From: Deltaproteobacteria bacterium
Lineage (GTDB): Bacteria; Desulfobacterota; GWC2-55-46
DNA: 36,717 nt
NCBI GenBank assembly: GCA_016182655.1
Contig: JACPGB010000038.1
Coordinates: forward strand, 1-36,717
Direction of reading: 5' to 3'
The position numbers were made by a program, and so were the translations under genes. The number at the start of each line of letters is the position of its first letter. Position 1 is the stretch's first letter. Positions 26,173 through 33,549 of this stretch are shown here, one piece after another. The notes under the pieces were generated by a model. It worked only from the letters and a program-made list of their open reading frames with translations. It ran no database searches and was not told where the DNA came from.

Positions 26173-26985
26173 TCAAGTGCCGCCGTGACCCTCAAGGTCG
26201 AACCTCGGCGAATGGGAGAAGAACTCGTAGGGGTTACGGAAGGCTATCTTCTCTATATCGGATTCGGGGAAGAGTCCGCTTTTTCTCATGAGCTCGCAGA
26301 CCTTCGGCACCGCGAGCGGGTCAGAATACCCCCAGTCAGCCGAGCCGTTCACTATCATCTTCCTCGTCCCGTAGCGGACAAGCATATCGACGGCGCGCCC
26401 GGCGGTGAGCTTCGTGACATAATAGACGGTCATCCCGGCCCAGCAATTTGTCGAAAGGGCGAGCTCTATCGTCTCTTCGGTGTTGTGGTCTATTACTATC
26501 CTCTCCTCATTGACGCCTTCCTCCTTGATGATGGCGATTATCCGCTCTATCCCCTTCTTCTTGTCGTGGTGGGGCGAATGGACGACCACAGGCATCGAGC
26601 GTTCCTCGGCCATGCGGAGTTGGAGCCTGAAGGCCTCCTCCTCTTCCTTCGTTATGAGGTCGAGGCCTATTTCCCCTACACCCACGACGCGCTCCCTTTC
26701 CAGATACCCCTCCATCGCGCCTATCACATGGCGCGCGATCGGCGAGCGCGCCTCCTTGGGGTTAAGGCCGATCATCACGTAGTGCCTTATGCCGTACTCG
26801 AGCGCGCGCCGCGTCTCGTGGGAGATCATCTGCTCCCAGTAGTCCTCGAAAGACGCTACAGCCCTCTTGTCGATCCCGGCCCAGAACGAGGGCTCCACGC
26901 ACGCGACGATGCCGGAGGCCGACATGTTGTGGTAATCGTCGGTCGTCCTCGATACCGTATGGATGTGAGGCTCTATTATGCGCAT
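26173..26985 (-). CDS. TatD-like metal hydrolase (EboB-like)
   Basis: 270 residues of the TatD/amidohydrolase superfamily. The metal ligands are all visible: HIH in EPHIHT (residues 7-9), Glu in GVGEIGLD, His in VVHSPH, His in VIDHNTEET and Asp in NGSADWG. The N-terminal segment (DDYHNMSASGIVACVEPSFWAG) and the NGSADWGYSDPLAVPK block set it apart from DNase-type TatD and resemble EboB of ebo clusters. It should hydrolyse a small phosphorylated or amide substrate in the cytoplasm; identity unknown. It is last in a five-gene minus-strand cluster, 42 bases after the EboE-like gene. Confidence 0.85.
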   Translation of the reverse strand: MRIIEPHIHTVSRTTDDYHNMSASGIVACVEPSFWAGIDKRAVASFEDYWEQMISHETRRALEYGIRHYVMIGLNPKEARSPIARHVIGAMEGYLERERVVGVGEIGLDLITKEEEEAFRLQLRMAEERSMPVVVHSPHHDKKKGIERIIAIIKEEGVNEERIVIDHNTEETIELALSTNCWAGMTVYYVTKLTAGRAVDMLVRYGTRKMIVNGSADWGYSDPLAVPKVCELMRKSGLFPESDIEKIAFRNPYEFFSHSPRFDLEGHGGT

Positions 26986-27027
26986 GTCGACCTCCGTGGC
27001 TTTGCGAGGCCTTTCGGGCTTCCTTGG

Positions 27028-27867
27028 CTACAACAGCCTCTCCAGGTACTCGTACGCCTTTCGGGCCGCGTCCTCCGGCTCCTCCGAGTACGTATAGAGC
27101 TCGACGGTTATGAATCCGTCGTAGTTGTATTTCCTGTGCAGACCGAAGAGCTTCGCAAAGTCCATGTCCCCGAGGCCGGGGATCAAGTGGTAATGGACTC
27201 TCCCCTTTATGTCTTCGAGGTGGACGTGAAAGACCCTGTCGCAGAGCCTTTCGAATACGGCCTCGGGGTCTTCCCCGACGCAGTGGCTGTGGCCGAGGTC
27301 GAGGTTCGCGCCTATGCAGGCCGAAGGGATGGTATCGATGAGGGCGCGTAGCTCGGAAGAGTATTCGATCAGAAGCCCCGGCTCATACTCGACACCTATG
27401 CGGACGCCGTTTTCTTCGGCGTAAAGGGCTATCTCCGAGAGCGACGCTTTCAGGCGCGCGGTCGCCTCTTCGGGTGTGGAGCCCGGATAGATGTGCCCCG
27501 AGGTGACCGAGACGTTCCGGCAGTCGAGCTCTCGCGCGAGATCCACGCACCGCTTCGTGTATTCTATCCGCCATGCCCTCGCCGGCTCGTCGGAGGATGA
27601 GAGCGAAGGCTCCAGCAACGGGTCCCAGAACGGGCCGTATCCGTAATATCCCCGGACGGTGTTGGCGTTTATGTTGGAGACCTCTATGCCGGTCTCCTCG
27701 ACCGCGCGCCTGACATCTTCGATCATCTTCAGATCGAGGTCGTCCATGAAGAGGTGCGGCACGTCGGCGAGGAGTTCGACCCCCGCGTACCCGATCCCGG
27801 CGATCTTCCTTACCGCCTCCGCGGCCGTGTATCCGGTGAATGCGTTGGTGCTGAAAGATAGCTTCAT
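27028..27867 (-). CDS. Sugar phosphate isomerase/epimerase-like TIM barrel (EboE-like)
   Basis: 279 residues of the AP-endonuclease-2/xylose-isomerase-like superfamily. The metal site is complete: Glu in GVEYEPG, Asp and His in ANLDLGHSHCVGEDP, His in FHVHLED and Glu in ITVELYTYSEEPE. The N-terminus (MKLSFSTNAFTGYTAAEAVRKIAGIGYAGVELL) and the DLGHSH motif match EboE-type proteins; IolE/IolI of inositol catabolism are the main alternative given the adjacent inositol-phosphate synthase. Probable substrate: a cyclitol or sugar phosphate. The start overlaps the end of the synthase gene by four bases. Confidence 0.85.
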   Translation of the reverse strand: MKLSFSTNAFTGYTAAEAVRKIAGIGYAGVELLADVPHLFMDDLDLKMIEDVRRAVEETGIEVSNINANTVRGYYGYGPFWDPLLEPSLSSSDEPARAWRIEYTKRCVDLARELDCRNVSVTSGHIYPGSTPEEATARLKASLSEIALYAEENGVRIGVEYEPGLLIEYSSELRALIDTIPSACIGANLDLGHSHCVGEDPEAVFERLCDRVFHVHLEDIKGRVHYHLIPGLGDMDFAKLFGLHRKYNYDGFITVELYTYSEEPEDAARKAYEYLERLL

Positions 27868-29069
27868 CCCGCCACCCTTTCATTGCTTGCTGCGTTAGCG
27901 TATTCGATGAGTAGCCTGTACTGGTCGTGGAGCGAGTGTACCTCGACCCCTAATGGCGCCTTGAAGAACGACGCGAGCTGAGTCATGAGCCCCGCCTCCC
28001 CTCTCCTTTTGGCAAGGACCGATAGCCTCGCGAGGTCGATGACGAGCGGCGCGGCGAGGATGGAGTCGAACCCCTGCCAGACGAACTGCATGGTCATCTT
28101 CGCGCCCATGAATCCTTTGAAGTGGATGAAGTTCCAGGCCGTCTTCTGGTCGTCGAGCGAAGGCACATAGTGGATATGCACGCGCGAGTGCGGCGCGTAG
28201 CCGAGCGCCTTAGGCAGGAGCGCGTCCTTGGATATTATCTTCGACTCCCTGTTCTCCGGTGTGTCGAGCACATGCCCGTCCATGTTGCCGAGCATGTTGA
28301 ACCCCTCCCAACTCAAGACCTCGAGGTTCCGGCAGGTGAACATCGGTATGAGCGCGGATTTCACCAGCGTCTCTCCGGTCTTGCCGTCGTTGCCCATGAC
28401 CGGGACCCCGGTTTCCTCCGCGAGCCTGACAAGGCCGGGTACGAGCGCGCCATTGGAAGGCGTGAAGTTGACATACGGGCACCCTTCGAGGACCGAGGCC
28501 AATGCGTAGAGGGTAGAGGCGCGCACCAGGTCCTTTCTGTCGTCATCCATGGCAAGGAAAAGCCCTTCCGGGGTCAAGAGGGGGCCGGATACCTCTATCG
28601 GCGGCTCGGTCGAGGCGAGGTTTACGACCACCGCCTCGTCTACCGAGTTCCGCTTTTTAAAATCCGCTATGTCGGAGCGGAGCTTCCTCAACTGGTCCTT
28701 AAGGTGCGGTTCGGGCGCGGCGTTTGAGGCGAGCGCTTCTATCGCCCTGCCGCAGTTGGTCGCGAACCCCTTGTAGAAGTCCGCCTCATTATCGGCGAGG
28801 CTCTCCTTTATCGCGGAGAGCACCTCTTCCCCGAGGTTTACGCTTTTTATGAACCTCTCCGCGCTCTGGATCGCGGTAGCTTCCCTTATGTCCCATCCGC
28901 CGAAGACCATATCCTCGGGCTCGGGGAGAGAGAGCGCGGAGAACTCCTTCGCCTCGGTCACCATCCCGGTCCTCTGGCAGAGGCCTTTTTTGAGGGAAGC
29001 GGCCCCGGCGAGGACCGCCGCGGATATATAACCGGAAGACCCTACGAACAATACGCCAGTTCTATTCAT
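27864..29069 (-). CDS. Myo-inositol-1-phosphate synthase family protein
   Basis: 401 residues. The N-terminal Rossmann motif is VGSSGYISAAVLAGAASL. The synthase core is clear: GNDGKTGETLVKSALIPMF, SWEGFNMLGNMDGHVLDTPENRESKIISKDALL and FKGFMGAKMTMQFVWQGFDSILAAPLVIDL correspond to the NAD-binding, catalytic Lys and tetramer blocks of Ino1. Expected reaction: D-glucose 6-phosphate to 1L-myo-inositol 1-phosphate with NAD recycled. The N-terminus is divergent, so the true substrate could be another sugar phosphate. It overlaps the upstream cytochrome gene by eight bases and the downstream TIM-barrel gene by four. Confidence 0.87.
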   Translation of the reverse strand: MNRTGVLFVGSSGYISAAVLAGAASLKKGLCQRTGMVTEAKEFSALSLPEPEDMVFGGWDIREATAIQSAERFIKSVNLGEEVLSAIKESLADNEADFYKGFATNCGRAIEALASNAAPEPHLKDQLRKLRSDIADFKKRNSVDEAVVVNLASTEPPIEVSGPLLTPEGLFLAMDDDRKDLVRASTLYALASVLEGCPYVNFTPSNGALVPGLVRLAEETGVPVMGNDGKTGETLVKSALIPMFTCRNLEVLSWEGFNMLGNMDGHVLDTPENRESKIISKDALLPKALGYAPHSRVHIHYVPSLDDQKTAWNFIHFKGFMGAKMTMQFVWQGFDSILAAPLVIDLARLSVLAKRRGEAGLMTQLASFFKAPLGVEVHSLHDQYRLLIEYANAASNERVAG

Positions 29070-29442
29070 TCATTGACCCCGCGTGTTGGTTGGACGGCTT
29101 GCGCAAGCCGTGTCTCCGAAGCGCCTTCAGATACGATACGAGGTCGTCGAGGTCGCTGTCGCTTATATGTTCCTTTGGGAACGACGGCATCGCGCCGAAG
29201 CCCTTTCTCACCTGAAATTTTATGAGGAGCCCGGGGAGCGGCTTGTTGTTTATCGCCGGGCCGAGCCCGGCCTCGCCTCCGGGGTGGCACTGGGTGCAAT
29301 TTTCCTCGAAGACCTTTTTGCCTCGCGCGATACGGGGCTCCGAGTCGTCGAAAGGGCCAATGAACAGCTCGCCCATCCTTGCCGAGCCGCATCCAAAGAC
29401 AAGGAGCGAGACGGTTATCGAGAGCAACAATACCCTCTTCAT
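29062..29442 (-). CDS. Lipoprotein monohaem cytochrome c
   Basis: 126 residues. A lipoprotein signal (MKRVLLLSITVSLLVFGC; lipobox VFGC, lipidation at Cys18) leads to a small class I cytochrome: CTQCH at residues 49-53 and axial Met85 in GAMPSFP, with IARGKKVFEENC before and LVSYLKALR after, the usual first and last helices. It should be membrane-anchored in the periplasm and accept electrons from the dehydrogenase encoded just upstream, whose stop overlaps its start (ATGA). Confidence 0.93.
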   Translation of the reverse strand: MKRVLLLSITVSLLVFGCGSARMGELFIGPFDDSEPRIARGKKVFEENCTQCHPGGEAGLGPAINNKPLPGLLIKFQVRKGFGAMPSFPKEHISDSDLDDLVSYLKALRRHGLRKPSNQHAGSMNE

Positions 29443-30908
29443 CTCCCCGGCTCTTTTTTAGTTATCCGCCAGACAACACCCGTTGCCGTCCTGGGCTTAG
29501 CGCCTTCCTCGTCATGCAAAAGGACACCGAAGTCGACTATGTAGAGGGCCGTGCCGTCGGGATTGAACCGCGCGGCTACGGGCCGCTCAAACCCGCCCTT
29601 CTTGAGCCATGACGCCGGGCCGTTCGTCTTGCCCTTGTTGACCGCGAACTCCTCGACATCCCCTGTCTTCACGTTCACGCGTACGACCTTAAAGCCGACC
29701 GGGGCGAGGACCTTCCCGGTTGTCGGGGCCTCGTCCCCGAACTGGGCGACAAAGGCATGGCCCTTGAGACCGAAGCCCCTGTCGCGTGAGAAATCGAATC
29801 CGCTGGAAGACGAATGGGCCGCGAATATGGCGGCGGGCCTGGGAGGTTTGCCCGGCGGCTCCGAGAAGATGAGCTCCGGTTTTTCCTTCCTGGCCGGCTT
29901 GTAGTGGTCGTGCTCATTTAACGGGTGCTCTCCGTGAAAATCCGGCCAGCCGTACCAGTTGCCTTCCTTTACCTCCCAGAGGAGGTCGCCCGCGCCGAAG
30001 ACCGCTCTGCTCCCGCGCTCGTCATAGGAGTTGTCTGTCGCGAAGAGCTTCCCCTCGGGCGAGAACGCGAGCCCGAACGGGTTCCTGAAGCCCCACGCGA
30101 CGAGCTCCGGCTCGCCGCCTTCCACGGGCACGCGCATCACGGCCCCGCTGCACGGGACAGAGCCTTTTATGACCTCGTCCGGCTCCGTCTTTTTGCCGAA
30201 GGGCGAGAACGCGCCGGTCCCGACCTTCTCTTTCGAGGCGGGATCGATAAAATCCTTCGTCTCGTAATTGATGCCCTTGAGTTTTACGTCCCTGCACGGG
30301 ATGTCGTGGAAGCCCGGATACCTCTTCGCCCAGCCGAGCCGGAAGTTGTCCTCGCCGACGACACCGGAGTTTGTCGCGGTCCCGACGCCGAAATAGAGCA
30401 TGCCGTCCGGGCCGATGGCCGGGCCGTTCGTGTGGTGGTCGCCCTTGGAGGGCAGGCCGTCCACAAGCGGCGAGATATCCCCGTCCGGGGTTATTTTAAG
30501 GACCCTGCCGCCGTCGAGCTCGCCGCCCTCCGCGACGTAGAAGTTTCCCTTGTAAAAAGTGACGCCGGTCCAAGGGCCGTTCTTGTTGCCTTCGGCGACT
30601 ATCGAGGTCGTCCCGTCGTTTTCTATTCGCAAGAGCCTCGGGGTCGTCCAGACCTCTCCGTGTGAGTACCCGGCCTCGACGACGTAGGCCCGGCCCCTCC
30701 CGTCAAAGGCGATGCCGGTCGGGAAGGTGAGCTCGCGCGCAACCGACTCTATCCTGTACCCGTCAGGCACGGCTATGTCGTTGCTGTTCACGATCCTCGG
30801 CCTGTTGAATTCCGTCTGGCCGCCTCCAGCGGAGGAGCGCATCTTGTAACAGCCCGGAAGGCCGCCGGCGAGCGTAAACGCGAGCAGAGCGCCTAAAAAC
30901 TTTCTCAA
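29439..30908 (-). CDS. Lipoprotein glucose/sorbosone dehydrogenase-like beta-propeller
   Basis: 489 residues from TTG 30908, preferred because GGGGAG lies six bases upstream and it gives an ideal lipoprotein signal, MRKFLGALLAFTLAGGLPGC (lipobox LPGC). The ATG at 30923 is the alternative, but has its purine stretch almost touching it. The mature part is a six-bladed propeller of the GSDH family: PTGIAFDGRGRAYVVEAG, GDHHTNGPAIGPDGMLYFGVG, AWGFRNPFGLAFSPEGKLFATDN and RPVAARFNPDGTALYIVDFG. Family members oxidise sugars or aldehydes in the periplasm with PQQ; a role in binding rather than catalysis cannot be excluded. Directly coupled to a cytochrome c gene, it probably oxidises a sugar or cyclitol and passes electrons to it. 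Confidence 0.88.
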   Translation of the reverse strand: MRKFLGALLAFTLAGGLPGCYKMRSSAGGGQTEFNRPRIVNSNDIAVPDGYRIESVARELTFPTGIAFDGRGRAYVVEAGYSHGEVWTTPRLLRIENDGTTSIVAEGNKNGPWTGVTFYKGNFYVAEGGELDGGRVLKITPDGDISPLVDGLPSKGDHHTNGPAIGPDGMLYFGVGTATNSGVVGEDNFRLGWAKRYPGFHDIPCRDVKLKGINYETKDFIDPASKEKVGTGAFSPFGKKTEPDEVIKGSVPCSGAVMRVPVEGGEPELVAWGFRNPFGLAFSPEGKLFATDNSYDERGSRAVFGAGDLLWEVKEGNWYGWPDFHGEHPLNEHDHYKPARKEKPELIFSEPPGKPPRPAAIFAAHSSSSGFDFSRDRGFGLKGHAFVAQFGDEAPTTGKVLAPVGFKVVRVNVKTGDVEEFAVNKGKTNGPASWLKKGGFERPVAARFNPDGTALYIVDFGVLLHDEEGAKPRTATGVVWRITKKEPGR

Positions 30909-30932
30909 TGCTTGCTCCCCCATCTCTCCGCT

Positions 30933-30938
30933 ATTATA
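30933..30938 (-). promoter_or_regulatory. -10 element close to the start of the five-gene cluster
   Basis: A consensus TATAAT on the minus strand, without a good -35. Transcription would begin near 30926, giving a leader of about 18 bases before the TTG start at 30908, which still includes the Shine-Dalgarno but would exclude any room before the ATG at 30923. This supports the TTG start. Confidence 0.5.
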
Positions 30939-31246
30939 GTGAAGCGGCCTTAAGGGCTCTCTCGCGCTTTGAGGGAATAACAAGCCTCACCGCCCCTCCC
31001 ATTAATGGATGCGTCCGACTGCTTCCGCTTGTCTCAACGCGTGCGGCGCAATATATGCTGTTTTCGGGTGGCAGGACGCGGTTTATGGGATCGGTTTTCT
31101 TAAGAAGGGTTACGGAGAAGTTCCTGGTCTTCGTTGCGCCCCTTTAGATGGAGTCTAAGTCAATAATGGGGTTTGTCAAGAAAAGTAGGCCGCCGCCATT
31201 TTTGAGAGGTTTTACCCGATATTTTTTCTAATTACGCCTTATTGTG
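30939..31246. other. Divergent gap without recognisable features
   Basis: About 310 bases between the five-gene cluster and the tRNA promoter. I see no gene with a start signal, no hairpin of note and no repeat of the families found elsewhere in the window. Confidence 0.4.
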
Positions 31247-31275
31247 TTGACAAGGCGGCGTGTATTTGTTATTTT
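31247..31275 (+). promoter_or_regulatory. Sigma-70 promoter of initiator tRNA
   Basis: TTGACA (31247-31252), 17-base spacer, TATTTT (31270-31275), 18 bases before the tRNA 5' end. Confidence 0.8.
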
Positions 31276-31292
31276 AATAAGATTGCAAACTA

Positions 31293-31370
<78 letters not shown>

Positions 31371-31376
31371 AATTAC

Positions 31377-31424
31377 AAGGGCCGTAATTCCTTTTGAAAA
31401 TAAAGGGGTTACGGCCTTTCTGTT
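31377..31424 (+). terminator. Probable terminator of initiator tRNA
   Basis: A stem of 11 bp with one wobble (AAGGGCCGTAA with TTACGGCCTTT, 21-base loop) is followed by TCTGTTT, starting 7 bases after the tRNA. Confidence 0.6.
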
Positions 31425-31765
31425 TATGGGATTGCGCGTAGTTCTTTACCCTCTTTTTCGCCCAGCGTAACCAAATCGTAACCGTTTTCAAGGACAGCCA
31501 CCGCCTTGACCATGTGCGACGGCGCAAGGTGAGAGTACCGAAGCGTCATCGTAAGGCTCTTGTGGCCAAGTAGCCTGCTCACGGTCGTAAGGTCTACCCC
31601 CGCCATCACAAGCCAGCTTGCGAAGGTATGCCTTAAGTCGTGAAAACGGAAGTCGTTGATCCCGGCTACCCGAAGTAGCTCTCTGCCGCATTGAGGACAA
31701 TTGCCAAGGCTTTCTTCCCCGGATTTTTGGCGCTCAAAGCTACAGGCCGAACACTTCTCCCATCC
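31424..31765 (-). pseudogene. Tyrosine recombinase (phage-type integrase) C-terminal remnant
   Basis: The minus-strand frame ending at 31424 reads INDFRFHDLRHTFASWLVMAG, then VDLTTVSRLLGHKSLTMTLR and YSHLAPSHMVKA: the HxxR box, GH box and catalytic Tyr of tyrosine recombinases. Only the last 90 or so residues match; the N-terminal arm and core domains and the first catalytic Arg are absent. Upstream the frame stays open and encodes two CxxC pairs (Cys codons at 31751, 31742, 31697 and 31688) resembling a zinc ribbon, then runs into livM on the same strand in another frame. The right boundary is approximate. A position 54 bases from tRNA-fMet is typical of an integrase at its tRNA attachment site, so this is probably what remains of an integrative element. 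Confidence 0.8.
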
Positions 31766-32138
31766 CGAAAAGCGCGGGCCTCGGCACGCCCGGGATGCCG
31801 AGCGGCCCGCGAGTAAGCCCGTGCCAGTTAAGGAACACGCTGTAGATTATGACATTGAAGCCTAATGAAACGAGGGCGTAGTAATCCCCGTCGAACCTCG
31901 ATAAGACCGCGCCTATGAGGAAGGCGGCCCCGGCGGAGGCGATTATGCCTACAGCCATCGATATGAAAAAATTTACGCCGAGGCTTGTAGTCAGTATCGC
32001 CGTTGCGTACGCGCCTATCCCATAGAATGCCGCGTGCCCGCTCGCCAGCAAGCCCGTGTACCCCACGACGAGGTTCAGGCTCAGTCCGAGTATCGCGTAT
32101 ATTATGACGAGGATGGCGAGGTGCAGTATATATTCCAT
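31740..32138 (-). CDS. livM: Branched-chain amino acid ABC transporter permease LivM, truncated
   Basis: 132 residues against about 300 in complete LivM proteins. The visible half is typical: YAILGLSLNLVVGYTGLLASGHAAFYGIGAYATAIL, then FLIGAVLSRFDGDYYALVSLGFNVIIYSVFLNW and GPLGIPGVPRP, with three to four membrane helices. It ends prematurely (MGEVFGL, TAG) where the integrase remnant begins. LivG and LivF, the ATPases that normally follow, are also missing, so a deletion between livM and the integrase is likely. The transporter encoded here is incomplete unless other copies exist elsewhere. It starts 19 bases after livH. Confidence 0.85.
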   Translation of the reverse strand: MEYILHLAILVIIYAILGLSLNLVVGYTGLLASGHAAFYGIGAYATAILTTSLGVNFFISMAVGIIASAGAAFLIGAVLSRFDGDYYALVSLGFNVIIYSVFLNWHGLTRGPLGIPGVPRPALFGMGEVFGL

Positions 32139-32157
32139 CTGTTCTTTCCCGAGGGCG

Positions 32158-33024
32158 CTATCTCTTAATTATCCCCTGTGGCCTGAATATGAGGAAGACT
32201 ATAAGGAGAAGGAACGAGACCGCGTCCTTCCATTCGCCCGGTATCTTCCATATCCCGAAGTTCTCGACGAGGCCGAGGAGGAACGCGCCGAGCACTCCGC
32301 CGTAGATGTTCCCGACCCCGCCTATGATGGAGGCGATGACGCCCTTAAGTAAAAGCCCCATGCCCATCGTCGGCTGTATGCCGGTATCGAACCCTGCGAG
32401 GATGCCCGCGAGCCCGGCGATCGCCGAGCCTATGAAGAAGACATAGCCCGTGACCCTGCCGGTATTTATGCCGACCATCCTGGCGACTTCCTCGTCGTCG
32501 CTTATCGCCCTTACGGCCTTTCCGAGCATCGTGCCCTTAAGGAGCGCGAGGAGGCCGAGGAGCGACGCAATGCTTGAAAATATTATCACGAGCTGGGTCA
32601 GCGTTACGACGCCGCCGAAGAGGCTCAATGCGCTCCCGCCGGCCTCTCCGCTTGATAGCGTCTGAAAGTTGCTGGTAAAGAGGATGGAAAGGGCGGCTTG
32701 CGTGGTCGTGAATACGCCGAGGGAGGCTACGAGCAAGACAAGGTTCGAGGCCTTCCTTTTCCGGAGCGTGGAGTAGACGAGCCTGTCAAAGCCGTAGCCC
32801 GCAAGGCCCGCAACAGCGACCCCAAGCGCCGCGCCTATGTAGATATTCAGCCCTAATATTTTTGAGAGCGTGAAGAAGGCGTACCCGCCGATAGCGGCAA
32901 GAAGGCCGTGCGAGAGGTTAAAAAACCTTGTAACTCCATAGATGAGATTGAAGCCGAGCGCCATGAGCGCGTAGAGCGCCCCGGCTATGATGCCGTTCAA
33001 GATGAGCTGTGAGAGGATTTCCAT
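32158..33024 (-). CDS. livH: Branched-chain amino acid ABC transporter permease LivH
   Basis: 288 residues, full length, with about eight hydrophobic helices. Diagnostic blocks: LILNGIIAGALYALMALGFNLIYGVTRFFNLSHG at the start, the cytoplasmic loop LGKAVRAISDDEEVARMVGINTGRV that contacts the ATPase, and IASIIGGVGNIYGGVLGAFLLGLVENFG near the end. It forms the inner-membrane channel with LivM. It follows livK after a repeat-filled gap of about 525 bases, so co-transcription with livK is less certain than with livM. Confidence 0.95.
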   Translation of the reverse strand: MEILSQLILNGIIAGALYALMALGFNLIYGVTRFFNLSHGLLAAIGGYAFFTLSKILGLNIYIGAALGVAVAGLAGYGFDRLVYSTLRKRKASNLVLLVASLGVFTTTQAALSILFTSNFQTLSSGEAGGSALSLFGGVVTLTQLVIIFSSIASLLGLLALLKGTMLGKAVRAISDDEEVARMVGINTGRVTGYVFFIGSAIAGLAGILAGFDTGIQPTMGMGLLLKGVIASIIGGVGNIYGGVLGAFLLGLVENFGIWKIPGEWKDAVSFLLLIVFLIFRPQGIIKR

Positions 33025-33089
33025 CAGATGATTTTACGGGACCCGTCTTTCCAATGAGCTACCCAGCCGCTCCTGCTACAGAGTATCTC

Positions 33090-33440
33090 CCATATACCTC
33101 CCCTCCCTCGACGGGGAGGACTGAGGGAAGGGTGAATGCTCGGCGCAGGGCCAAAGTATCCGGAGACGACTATAATCTAAACACCCCGCTATCGTTGGAT
33201 ATGAACTTTGCCCGTCCGGCCAGGACTGCTCGGCGCAGGGCCAAAGTCGGTACGGAGTCTCCGGGTAAATCGATTCTCCTGCCGTACGATACCGATTTGC
33301 CCGCCCGCGCTCGGCGCGCGGCCAAAGCCTTGAACGAAGTCACGAGCATTCGAATTCCCTGCCGGTCGTTATGGATTTGCCTGCCCGTGCGAGGGGGCTT
33401 CACCCCCACCCTGCCCTCCCCCGTGAAGGGGGAGGAGATT
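33090..33440. repeat. Repeat field between livK and livH
   Basis: Bounded by two GC-rich hairpins, CCTCCCC/GGGGAGG at 33097-33119 and CCTCCCCC/GGGGGAGG at 33415-33435, in a roughly inverted arrangement. Inside, GCTCGGCGCAGGGCCAAAGT occurs at 33138-33157 and again, identical, at 33228-33247; a diverged copy is at 33310-33328 (spacing 90 and 82). Each is preceded by a TTGCCCGTCCGG-like segment, as in the arrays at 23125-23240. No gene is visible in 33025-33549; this field and a non-coding remainder fill it. Confidence 0.7.
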
Positions 33441-33549
33441 TAAACATAACGCGGAAGAATGCAGGATTAGAATTTGAGATCGCCCGCTCAAAAAAAATAT
33501 CCCGCCCTTTTCTTTGCAGGATATCTGTCTCTTCACTTAAGCCGCGCGG

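Noticed and set aside
26185-27351. A 388-codon plus-strand frame over the EboB- and EboE-like genes.
   Set aside because: Both minus-strand genes have complete active sites; the opposite frame spans their intergenic gap and has no recognisable content.
31082-31144. A 20-codon ATG frame before the tRNA promoter.
   Set aside because: No ribosome-binding site, no terminator and no composition bias.
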